Assembly (NCBI GenBank): GCA_964483545.1
Contig: CAZACC010000044.1
Span: 1 to 17,450, forward strand
DNA: 17,450 nucleotides
DNA from: JAAYYM01 sp964483545
GTDB lineage: Bacteria; Bacillota; Clostridia; Lachnospirales; Lachnospiraceae
Direction: 5' to 3'
This document shows positions 1 through 6,653 of this stretch, piece after piece. The notes below the pieces were generated by a model. That model saw nothing but the letters and a program-made list of their open reading frames with translations, ran no database searches and was not told the origin of the DNA. Numbering within the stretch: position 1 is the first letter of the stretch; each line of letters begins with the position of its first letter. Both the position numbers and the translations under genes were made by a program.

Positions 1-17
1 AATGCTACGATTCTCAT
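1..17 (-). CDS. 5' end of next histidine operon gene, probably hisD (partial)
   Basis: An ATG at 17-15 overlaps the hisG stop codon in an ATGA arrangement. It is preceded at about 7 nt by a good Shine-Dalgarno sequence (GAGGG) lying inside the last codons of hisG. Only five codons (M-R-I-V-A) are in the window before it runs off the left edge. A coupled start directly after hisG in a hisZ-hisG operon is most often hisD (histidinol dehydrogenase), but this identity is inferred from gene order alone. The start signal itself is seen directly. Confidence 0.45.
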
Positions 18-649
18 AGTTTTTCCCTCAAATCTTTAATTATTTGATTGATTCTTTCGGCTTCCATCTTCATGCTCACTTGATTGACGATCATTCTGGC
101 TGACAGAGGACAGATTTCCTCCAATACCTCCAGACCATTTTCACGAAGAGTAGAACCTGTTTCTACGATATCTACGATTACCTCAGACAGTCCGACAATC
201 GGTGCTAGTTCAATAGAACCATTTAATTTAATAATATCAACCGTCTGATGCTTTTTGTTGTAAAAATAGTCTTTTGCTATATCAGGATATTTGGTTGCTA
301 CACGAATCATTTCATGATGCTGAAGCAATTCCTTGGCTGATGCAGGTCCACATACACACATTCTGCATTTTCCAAATCCTAAATCTAGCACCTCATAATT
401 CTTGCGATTTTCTTCCAGAATCGTATCCTTGCCCACAATTCCGATATCTGCCGCTCCATACTCTACATAAGTCGGCACATCTGGAGCTTTGGCAAGAAAG
501 AATTTCAACTTTAGTTCCTCATTGACAAAGATTAACTTTCTGGAGTTTTTGTCCTTCATTTCCTCACAAGTGATCCCGATCAATTCAAGCATCTCAAGCG
601 CCTTTTCGGCAAGTCTTCCTTTACCCAATGCAAATGTTATATATCTCAT
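14..649 (-). CDS. hisG: ATP phosphoribosyltransferase catalytic subunit, short form (HisG)
   Basis: HisG catalyses the first step of histidine biosynthesis, joining ATP and PRPP to give phosphoribosyl-ATP in the cytoplasm. The 211-residue protein begins MRYITFALGKGRL, the usual HisG opening. It carries the PRPP-binding segment ETGSTL at residues 163-168, preceded by the E-V-I-V-D-I-V strand. At this length it is the short form, which lacks the C-terminal histidine-binding regulatory domain and needs HisZ to work; hisZ lies just upstream. The frame stays open back to an ATG at 730, but that extension would overlap the end of hisZ and adds 27 residues unlike the family. The ATG at 649 has an AAGAGG ribosome-binding site and leaves a 19-nt gap after hisZ. 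The stop overlaps the next start (ATGA), implying translational coupling. Confidence 0.96.
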   Translation of the reverse strand: MRYITFALGKGRLAEKALEMLELIGITCEEMKDKNSRKLIFVNEELKLKFFLAKAPDVPTYVEYGAADIGIVGKDTILEENRKNYEVLDLGFGKCRMCVCGPASAKELLQHHEMIRVATKYPDIAKDYFYNKKHQTVDIIKLNGSIELAPIVGLSEVIVDIVETGSTLRENGLEVLEEICPLSARMIVNQVSMKMEAERINQIIKDLREKL

Positions 650-668
650 ATGATGATCCTCTTCTTTT

Positions 669-1913
669 CTAAATATTGATTTCCTTTGACTGCCCATTGC
701 ATACATCATGACTAACAGCATGGTGTTCATCTCTTATGACAATTGCGGCATGGATATAGTTATTGCTTGCCTGCTCCAGATAGTCTTTGGCAGATAAATC
801 CTCTGTAATCGGTAATAACTCAATGCCAATTCCGGATTTGCGCAATTTCTCTGCATATCTAATTGCAGTTTTGGAATGCTCCTTCGGATAAATCAATAGT
901 TCTTGTGGATTTTGTCGCTCAATCATGATACTCTGTCTGGATAATGCCGACAGTAACTGGTCTACCGTGACAGCAAATCCGACTGCAGCTGAATGCTTGC
1001 CAAATTCGTTCAGTAGTGCATCGTATCGCCCACCTTTGATGACAGCATCTCCGCTGCCATATGTATAGGCTCTAAAAATCATTCCAGTGTAATAATGATA
1101 CTTGCTCAGCATGCCAAGATCAAATGTGACATATTGTTCAGCCTCATATACATGTAGCAACTCATACAGCTGCTCCAGACGCTCAATTGCATGAATGGAA
1201 CGTTCATTGGATACGAGTTCCTTTGCAAGATGGATTGTTTCAACACTACCAAACAGTTCTGAAATCTTCAAAATTGCATCTTTTGCTTCCGCAGGCAAAT
1301 TAAGAGAATCCAAAATATCCATAGTTCCAAAATAGTTCTTATTAGATATATAATCTCTGAGCATCATTTCTGCTTCATCGTCAATACCATACTCTGAACA
1401 CAATCCTTTGAAAAACTCTACATTTCCGATGCTGATCTGAAAGTCCTGAAGTCCTGCTGCTTTCATGGAGGATACAACAAGAGAGATGATTTCCGCATCC
1501 GCCTCTACGGATGCATCACCGATTAATTCTGCACCAATCTGTGTCGTCTCTTTTAGTCGTCCCTGCAGTTCCCCTGCATTGATAAAAGTATTACCCATAT
1601 AGCAGAATCTGAGCGGCTTTTTCTCGTCCTTAAAATACTTTGCAGTTGCTCTGGCTATAGATGGCGTTATATCTGGTCTCAGAACGAGTGTATTTCCTTC
1701 TTTATCAAAGAATTTATAAAGTTCCTTTGATGGGATTGTACCTATTTTGTTAGAAAATATCTCAAAATATTCAAAAGTCGGACTTTGAATGTCCTGATAA
1801 CCGTATAGTTTCAGCTCATGATGCAGTCGATCCTGTATGCACAGCTTATTCTCATACTCTCTTCCATAAATATCTCTGACACCATCTGGTGTGTGTAACA
1901 ATTTTTCTTTCAT
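669..1913 (-). CDS. hisZ: ATP phosphoribosyltransferase regulatory subunit (HisZ)
   Basis: HisZ is a catalytically inactive paralogue of histidyl-tRNA synthetase. It assembles with short-form HisG and confers activity and histidine feedback inhibition. The 414-residue protein shows class II synthetase-like blocks: TPDGVRDIYG near the N-terminus, LVLRPDITPSIARA (motif 2 region), the Q-G-R-x-x-E-x-x-Q-x-G-A-E-L-I-G block, and a late GGRYDALL segment followed by the A-V-G-F motif 3 region. A C-terminal stretch of about 75 residues (from ELLIYPKEH) may be a remnant or variant of the anticodon-binding domain. HisZ rather than HisRS is supported by adjacency to a short HisG. The ATG at 1913 has an AGAGGG ribosome-binding site. 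It is the first gene of its unit, behind a consensus promoter with palindromes. Confidence 0.95.
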   Translation of the reverse strand: MKEKLLHTPDGVRDIYGREYENKLCIQDRLHHELKLYGYQDIQSPTFEYFEIFSNKIGTIPSKELYKFFDKEGNTLVLRPDITPSIARATAKYFKDEKKPLRFCYMGNTFINAGELQGRLKETTQIGAELIGDASVEADAEIISLVVSSMKAAGLQDFQISIGNVEFFKGLCSEYGIDDEAEMMLRDYISNKNYFGTMDILDSLNLPAEAKDAILKISELFGSVETIHLAKELVSNERSIHAIERLEQLYELLHVYEAEQYVTFDLGMLSKYHYYTGMIFRAYTYGSGDAVIKGGRYDALLNEFGKHSAAVGFAVTVDQLLSALSRQSIMIERQNPQELLIYPKEHSKTAIRYAEKLRKSGIGIELLPITEDLSAKDYLEQASNNYIHAAIVIRDEHHAVSHDVCNGQSKEINI

Positions 1914-1954
1914 AATTCCCTCTTTTTCAGTACGTTTACTTTACTATGCTAACG

Positions 1955-1970
1955 TGCTACCATGGTAGCA
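1955..1970. promoter_or_regulatory. 16-bp perfect palindrome, candidate operator for hisZ
   Basis: TGCTACCATGGTAGCA is a perfect 16-bp palindrome about 5 to 20 nt downstream of the predicted transcription start, a classical repressor position. A further half-site (TGCTA on the plus strand) lies at 1947-1951, 8 nt from the palindrome's own TGCTA arm at 1955-1959. No U-run follows on the transcribed strand, so it is not an intrinsic terminator. A dimeric repressor is the natural reader; TrpR-family regulators of histidine genes (HisR/YerC type) are known in Firmicutes and are one candidate, but the regulator is not in this window. Confidence 0.65.
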
Positions 1971-1981
1971 TGACAGATTTT

Positions 1982-2010
1982 ATTATATGTTATGACAACC
2001 ATATTGTCAA
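1982..2010 (-). promoter_or_regulatory. Consensus sigmaA promoter of the hisZ-hisG operon
   Basis: Read on the minus strand, TTGACA (2010-2005) is followed after exactly 17 nt by TATAAT (1987-1982), a perfect match to both consensus hexamers. It lies just after the recU stop codon, and transcription would start near 1975, about 60 nt ahead of hisZ. The leader is far too short for a T-box riboswitch, a common control of amino acid operons in Firmicutes. A promoter this strong would be expected to need a repressor. Confidence 0.88.
1993..2009. repeat. Inverted repeat overlapping the hisZ -35 element
   Basis: On the minus strand TGACAA and TTGTCA form a perfect 6-bp inverted repeat around the spacer TATGG. 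The first arm overlaps five bases of the -35 hexamer and the second lies in the promoter spacer. It could be a second protein-binding site acting with the downstream palindrome, or simply a by-product of the TTGACA hexamer. Confidence 0.4.
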
Positions 2011-2012
2011 TA

Positions 2013-2549
2013 TCATTCTTCTCTTGTATTCAAATCCAGCTGCAGTGCGTCTAGATAGGATACTACAACCCCCTGTTTATGCGTAATCGCATACTTGGGA
2101 TCCAGCTCTTCAAACCGAAAACTCTTTCTCCCTCCACCTGTTGCACGATCCCAAAATCTTTTCAAATCACAAAACGGCAAATAATAGAAATAATCCTTTG
2201 CTGAATAATAAATCAGTATAAATGCTACACCGCCCTGCTGTTCAAATTCACTCATAAAATTGACCTGATGTTCATGGACGTTCGCCAATGCAAATGTATC
2301 TGTTGCACATTCCTTTGCGTCGAAGCAAACGGGGATTCCTTGCACAGCTCCGATATAATCCACTGTACTCTTTTGTTCAAAATAGGCCAGTTTGATCTGT
2401 CTGCTCTCTTTGTCAATCTTGATTGGAGTGATCGGCGTAGGTACCTTTTGGATGAGTGCAAGTCCATTTTCTCTATATTTTTCATTTGTTCTATTGATTA
2501 GTTCTTCCAGTAGAGAACCTCGAAGTCCCCTGGAATTCCATGTTGCCAC
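2013..2549 (-). CDS. recU: Holliday junction resolvase RecU
   Basis: RecU is the Firmicutes Holliday junction endonuclease that resolves recombination intermediates. The 178-residue protein has the family core: N-S-R-G-L-R-G near the N-terminus (the N-R-G-M-x-L-E-x-x-L equivalent), the PTP tripeptide at 37-39, K-x-x-Y-F-x-x-x-S-T-V-D-Y-x-G with D64, then F-D-A-K-E with D77, K79 and E80, followed by N-V-H-E-H-Q and F-W-D-R. These match the catalytic acidic residues and lysine known for RecU. It is shorter at the N-terminus than Bacillus RecU. The start is GTG at 2549, preceded by AGGGGG overlapping the end of the pseudouridine synthase gene 13 nt upstream. It is not next to a penicillin-binding protein gene, unlike in Bacilli. 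Confidence 0.88.
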   Translation of the reverse strand: MATWNSRGLRGSLLEELINRTNEKYRENGLALIQKVPTPITPIKIDKESRQIKLAYFEQKSTVDYIGAVQGIPVCFDAKECATDTFALANVHEHQVNFMSEFEQQGGVAFILIYYSAKDYFYYLPFCDLKRFWDRATGGGRKSFRFEELDPKYAITHKQGVVVSYLDALQLDLNTREE

Positions 2550-2562
2550 GTATGTATTCCCC

Positions 2563-3534
2563 CTATATGACTTTGAATTCTCCTGTTGCGCATTGAAAAT
2601 ACTCTGGAACAGGTGCGAGAAAGGTTCTCTCTGAAACAGCTGCGAGCTGATCCTCCAGTTTTGGCATGACTAATTTATAGGCATGCAGCAGCTGTGCATT
2701 TACTCCATATTTTTCTTGATAGATATCATTGATTGTTTGATTTCCGTATTTGACATCTCCTATAATCGGATATCCTATTGATGCCAGATGCGCTCTGATT
2801 TGATGTGTTTTTCCTGTAATGAGTTCTACTTCCAGCAACGTGCCATTTGGGATTGTCTGAATGGGTCGATATCGCGTTTCAATATAAGCACTGTCTTCTG
2901 TTTTGCGATTGAGAATGGTAACGCGATTCGTTTGATCATCCTTTTTGAGATATCCTTTTATCAGTTGTTCTGATTTTACTGTTCCATAAACTGGACACAA
3001 ATAGTATTTGTGCATCGTCCGATTCTTTAGAAGGGCTGACATCGCCTGTAGTCCTGCCAGTGACTTTCCAAAAATCACAATACCACTCGTGTTTCTGTCC
3101 AGTCGGTTACATACAGATGGTCTGAAGGTTTTCAAGATTTCCTGGGTCAAAGAACCATTGGCCATCACATGGGAAATACAATATTCATTCAGAGAAATAT
3201 CACTATCAGCTGCCTTTTGTGAAAGCATACCAGCAGGCTTATTGACAAGCAAAATATTTGCATCCTCATAGATAATATCCAAGGGAATTTCATTCACGAT
3301 CTGTAATGCTTGCTTTGAAGAAAATCGATTAATTGTCTCATCCGATAAAAACAGTTTGATTTCATCCCCCAAACATACCTTTTCGCTTCCATCGGCTTTT
3401 TTCCCATTTAATGTGATATTTTTCTTGCGCAGCATCTTAAAGATGAACCCCTTAGATGCGTCACTCATATACTTTAATAAAAGCTTGTCTAGCCGTTGTC
3501 CTGCTTCCTGCTCGGATACCTTTACCACTCTCAT
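2563..3534 (-). CDS. RluA-family 23S rRNA/tRNA pseudouridine synthase
   Basis: The enzyme converts uridine to pseudouridine in structured RNA. The 323-residue protein has an N-terminal S4-like RNA-binding domain (about residues 12-65, with the Q-R-L-D-K-L-L opening) and a catalytic domain from about residue 85. The catalytic loop is C-N-R-L-D-R-N-T-S-G with the nucleophile Asp146. Other motifs are L-L-V-N-K-P-A-G-M at 95-103, the K-Y-Y-L strand at 176-179, and L-I-T-G-K-T-H-Q-I-R-A-H-L at 238-250. The usual His before R-L-D is Asn here. The size and S4 domain suggest an RluC/RluD-like enzyme, but the exact target uridines cannot be assigned. It starts at ATG 3534 with an AAGGGA ribosome-binding site, 18 nt after the membrane protein gene. 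Confidence 0.93.
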   Translation of the reverse strand: MRVVKVSEQEAGQRLDKLLLKYMSDASKGFIFKMLRKKNITLNGKKADGSEKVCLGDEIKLFLSDETINRFSSKQALQIVNEIPLDIIYEDANILLVNKPAGMLSQKAADSDISLNEYCISHVMANGSLTQEILKTFRPSVCNRLDRNTSGIVIFGKSLAGLQAMSALLKNRTMHKYYLCPVYGTVKSEQLIKGYLKKDDQTNRVTILNRKTEDSAYIETRYRPIQTIPNGTLLEVELITGKTHQIRAHLASIGYPIIGDVKYGNQTINDIYQEKYGVNAQLLHAYKLVMPKLEDQLAAVSERTFLAPVPEYFQCATGEFKVI

Positions 3535-3552
3535 AGTCTGTCCCTTGCCAAA

Positions 3553-4122
3553 TTATAGTGAAATAGCTTGCAACAATGATAATATCTGCCTGCTCGTCGT
3601 ATCTTCTGACACATTGTATTTTTCCTGCATCTGCTGCAGTCTATTCGAAAACTGTTCATAGTTATTCCAGATTTTGATTTCCACATTTGAAAGATGATTG
3701 TTCTGCATCACAGAACCGATATGCTGCTGTATTTTTTTTAGAGACGGCTCATCTCCGTCATGATATCCGCAAATTGTATTCTGATTGCATGCAATCTGTT
3801 GTACCTGAAAAGATTTGTCCGGCATTGTGAAAACCAGATCATAATTCATCGGGAGATTCTTTACAAGCTCCTGTGTATTTTGATACAGCTCTAGATGACT
3901 GTCATGATAGCGCAGAAACATAATCATATTAACTGCACTTTTGCTGGCAGGCAGCATTCCGAGTATTGCTATGATAGTCAATGCATTTGATTTTGTACCT
4001 GTCGTATAAAAGCCTATCATCAGTATCGAAAATGCAGTTGAAAATAAGATAACTGTTCTAATGATAGAGACTTTTTTTTGATATCTGATATATCCATACT
4101 GTCCCTTTTGTATTTTTTTCAT
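3553..4122 (-). CDS. Hypothetical two-TM membrane protein
   Basis: I do not recognise this 189-residue protein. It has a basic N-terminus (MKKIQKGQYGYIRYQKK), two hydrophobic segments at about residues 19-41 and 47-70 separated by a short polar turn, and then a soluble domain of about 115 residues. By the positive-inside rule both ends should face the cytoplasm. No cysteine pair, nucleotide-binding or protease motif is evident. The tail after the TM pair contains a C-N-Q-N-T-I-C segment and a charged region with several Gln. Its ATG shares one base with the stop of the dehydrogenase gene (TAATG) and has an AAAGGA ribosome-binding site, so the two are probably coupled. The pseudouridine synthase gene follows after 18 nt. 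It is a real gene by context; function unknown. Confidence 0.75.
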   Translation of the reverse strand: MKKIQKGQYGYIRYQKKVSIIRTVILFSTAFSILMIGFYTTGTKSNALTIIAILGMLPASKSAVNMIMFLRYHDSHLELYQNTQELVKNLPMNYDLVFTMPDKSFQVQQIACNQNTICGYHDGDEPSLKKIQQHIGSVMQNNHLSNVEIKIWNNYEQFSNRLQQMQEKYNVSEDTTSRQILSLLQAISL

Positions 4123-4970
4123 TAAAATCCTTTCTTTGCCTTTTGTTTCTTTTGACGATTTTTTTCCTCTGCTTTCTTTTGCTTCAGAGCTTCCTTCGCA
4201 ACATTTTTTTCATTGATTCTCTGTGCGACTGACATCAGCCATTTTTGAGAACAGATTTTTGTGATAAAGTGAAAAGCTTTCATCCTTATTCCATATATAG
4301 AAACTTCCTTTTTATCAGAGGAATCCTTCATTGCAATCCTTACGACATCTACTGCATCAACCATTGTCATTTTCTTATAAGACGGCATTGCCTGCAGCTT
4401 CTCAGCTCTAGTAAAAAACTCTGTTTTAACTGGTCCAGGACAGACAGCTGTTACATGGATACCTCTTCCTGCAAGTTCATAATTCAATGCTTTTGAATAG
4501 CTTAGCACATAAGATTTTGTTGCTGCATATACGGCAAATCCTGGTTGTGGCATAAATGCAGCCGCGGAAGCCAGCTGTATGATCCGGCTTCCGTTGCTCA
4601 TATAGGGAAGACAGATGTGCGTAATCATTGTTAGCGCCGTACAGTTCAGTTCAATCATACCTACGGCATCATCCATTTCTGACTTTTCAAAGTCACCTAG
4701 CATACCATATCCAGCAGAATTAACCAACATTTTTATAGTTGGCTGATTCTCTGCCAACAGGATCTCCAATACTTTCAACTGCTTCTTGTTTGACAGATCA
4801 AATGGTATGATTTTCAAAGAAGTTCCAACACTGCGCTGCAGCTCTACTAGCTTATCCTGCCTTCTGGCTATGACCCAGATCTCATTCAGCTTCGTATAGG
4901 CTCTGTCAATTTGTCTGACAAATTCCCTGCCAATCCCCGAAGAAGCGCCTGTCACAATTGCTATATTCAT
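4122..4970 (-). CDS. Short-chain dehydrogenase/reductase (SDR)
   Basis: A classical SDR oxidoreductase, 282 residues, with a Rossmann fold. It shows the NAD(P)-binding glycine motif TGASSGIG at residues 7-14, N-S-A-G at 84-87 (N-N-A-G equivalent), catalytic Ser135, Tyr148 and Lys152 in the Y-x-x-x-K arrangement, and P-G-P-V-K-T-E-F at 178-185. Arg36/Arg37 after the second strand hint at NADP(H), an inference. The substrate cannot be assigned. The C-terminus (about 256-282) is a Lys/Glu/Gln-rich tail unusual for the fold. The ATG at 4970 is chosen because GGAGG lies exactly 7 nt ahead; an in-frame ATG at 4985 would sit upstream of that signal and add only M-G-G-I-C. It follows pepD by 50 nt and overlaps the next gene by one base. 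Confidence 0.9.
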   Translation of the reverse strand: MNIAIVTGASSGIGREFVRQIDRAYTKLNEIWVIARRQDKLVELQRSVGTSLKIIPFDLSNKKQLKVLEILLAENQPTIKMLVNSAGYGMLGDFEKSEMDDAVGMIELNCTALTMITHICLPYMSNGSRIIQLASAAAFMPQPGFAVYAATKSYVLSYSKALNYELAGRGIHVTAVCPGPVKTEFFTRAEKLQAMPSYKKMTMVDAVDVVRIAMKDSSDKKEVSIYGIRMKAFHFITKICSQKWLMSVAQRINEKNVAKEALKQKKAEEKNRQKKQKAKKGF

Positions 4971-5003
4971 GCAAATTCCTCCCATGTTTTTTCTTTCGTT
5001 CTC

Positions 5004-5039
5004 CAGTTTTTTAAGTTTGACTATTTACAGTTTTTTAAG
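5004..5039. repeat. 12-bp direct repeat across the pepD stop
   Basis: The plus-strand sequence CAGTTTTTTAAG occurs at 5004-5015 and again at 5028-5039, a 24-nt period. One copy codes for the end of pepD and the other lies just after its stop. It may be a small local duplication; no function is apparent. Confidence 0.5.
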
Positions 5040-6475
5040 ACCGTCAGCAGATACTCCCAAGATTTCTGTGTTGATAAAATACTGAGTTTCTCCTTTGGTG
5101 TATGAATATTCTGAATCTCAGGTCCAAATGATACAATATCAATTCCTTCGATCTTGCTGTAGAAAGATCCACATTCCAAACCAGCATGGATTCCTGACAG
5201 TCTCGGATTACATCTAAAACACTCCTGATAAGTTTTAAACATAATATCCCGCAGTTCTGACTTAGGTGAATACTCCCATGCTGGAAAATCACCGTCCGTA
5301 GTATAAGTGCCGCCTATTGTCTCGGTCAGATACTTTAATTTGTCACTTAATGCATATTTTTCCGAAGAAACAGAGCTTCTGATGTGGATCTGTAGTACGA
5401 AACAGTTTTCCTTTAGTCTCATAATACCAGCATTGGATGATGTCTGTACCAGACTATCCTTTTCAGGACTCATCTTCTGTACTCCATCTGGTATTGTCAT
5501 TAGTAAGAACACAACCCTTTCCTTTGTTTTGGGTGTCAATACCTGTTCCTCAGCGGTTCCCTTATTCTCACAATAAATATTTATATTTTTCTCGATTATG
5601 CGGTATTCTTTCTGAATGATCTGTTCAAATTTTACGATCAGTTCCTCAAACTGATCAGCATCCTTTTCATGTACTAAGATTTCTGCCTTTGCCTCACGAG
5701 GTATGGCATTATCCTGCAGACCTCCTTTTAGGTAGCAAAGATCAAACTTAATATTCTTCCCGATAAAATGAAGCAATCTTCCCATTAGTAGATTTGCATT
5801 GCCTCTATATTTGTCAATTTCAGTGCCTGAGTGACCTCCTGCCAGTCCGCACAAGACGATTGTATATTTCTTTCCCTTTTTGATTACATATCTGACAGGA
5901 ATAGAACACTTGACTGCCATACCACCTGCAGAGCTAATCAGCAGTTCTCCATCATTTTCATTGTCAAGATTAATCATTCTCTTTGCGTGCAAAGGTGATA
6001 CATCCAATGCTTCTATTCCCAGCATCCCGATCTCTTCGTCCACAGTCAGGACAACCTCTATCGGTGGATGCTCCAGTGAGTCGTCTGATAAAATTGCAAG
6101 ACAGTAGGCAACGGCGATTCCATCATCTGCGCCGAGTGTTGTTCCCTTTGCATAAATATAATCATCCATAATGGCCAGTTTTAATCCATCCCTACTGAAA
6201 TCAAACTTGCCGTCATAATCAAAGTTCTTTTCACAGACCATATCCATATGTCCCTGCAGAATAATTGGCGCTGAATCTTCATAGCCCTTGCTTGCCTGTT
6301 TTTTTATAATGACATTTCCTTTTTCGTCCTGTATATATTCCAACTGATTCTTAATCGCAAAATCAACACAATACTGGCTGATTGCTGCTGTATTGCCTGA
6401 CCCGTGAGGAATTCCGCATATTTCTTCAAAGTAATGAAATACTTCCCTAGGTTGTAAATCATCTAATACTGCCAT
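5021..6475 (-). CDS. pepD: Aminoacyl-histidine dipeptidase (PepD, M20 family)
   Basis: A cytoplasmic zinc metallopeptidase that cleaves Xaa-His and related dipeptides. The 484-residue protein has the M20C layout: Q-G-H-M-D-M-V with metal ligand His76 and Asp78, G-A-D-D-G-I with bridging Asp117, T-V-D-E-E-I-G with Glu147/Glu148, and I-N-L-D-N-E with Asp171. The lid/dimerisation domain starts near G-G-H-S-G (His215). A late F-G-P-E-I-Q-N-I-H-T-P block supplies the last His ligand. The start at 6475 has GGGAGA 7 nt ahead; an in-frame ATG at 6490 lies upstream of that signal and lacks a comparable site. The 178 nt upstream hold the terminator of the previous unit and AT-rich DNA. I find no convincing promoter there; the best weak match is TTGATT (6552-6547) with GAAAAT 17 nt later. 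Confidence 0.93.
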   Translation of the reverse strand: MAVLDDLQPREVFHYFEEICGIPHGSGNTAAISQYCVDFAIKNQLEYIQDEKGNVIIKKQASKGYEDSAPIILQGHMDMVCEKNFDYDGKFDFSRDGLKLAIMDDYIYAKGTTLGADDGIAVAYCLAILSDDSLEHPPIEVVLTVDEEIGMLGIEALDVSPLHAKRMINLDNENDGELLISSAGGMAVKCSIPVRYVIKKGKKYTIVLCGLAGGHSGTEIDKYRGNANLLMGRLLHFIGKNIKFDLCYLKGGLQDNAIPREAKAEILVHEKDADQFEELIVKFEQIIQKEYRIIEKNINIYCENKGTAEEQVLTPKTKERVVFLLMTIPDGVQKMSPEKDSLVQTSSNAGIMRLKENCFVLQIHIRSSVSSEKYALSDKLKYLTETIGGTYTTDGDFPAWEYSPKSELRDIMFKTYQECFRCNPRLSGIHAGLECGSFYSKIEGIDIVSFGPEIQNIHTPKEKLSILSTQKSWEYLLTVLKNCK

Positions 6476-6596
6476 TTTTATCTCTCCCATTCTGCCTAAT
6501 CTATGATTCTTGCTTATATCAGTATTTTCCCATAGTTATATATAAAAATCAAGTTATGATGGCTCATTTCGCCAGCAACTTACATTCAGAGCTTTA

Positions 6597-6632
6597 ACAA
6601 TAACAAATGGAATCAGTTTCATCACTGATTCC
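6597..6632 (-). terminator. Intrinsic terminator after the parE-coaD unit
   Basis: A perfect 9-bp stem, GGAATCAGT (6632-6624 on the minus strand) with ACTGATTCC (6617-6609), closes a 6-nt loop. It is followed on the minus strand by the T-rich run ATTTGTTATTGTT. It lies about 20 nt after the stop of the coiled-coil gene. The interrupted U-tract makes it a moderate rather than a perfect terminator. Confidence 0.78.
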
Positions 6633-6653
6633 ACCCTTTATGATTCTTATCTG

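Noticed and set aside
650..730. Longer hisG starting at 730
   Set aside because: The extra 27 residues overlap the hisZ coding end and do not resemble HisG; the ATG at 649 has a proper ribosome-binding site and the family N-terminus.
1955..1970. his palindrome as the terminator of recU
   Set aside because: No T-run follows on the minus strand, and it lies downstream of a perfect promoter, so an operator is a better reading.
2252..2501. Small open frames on both strands inside recU
   Set aside because: They are shadows of recU in other frames with no ribosome-binding site or recognisable protein.
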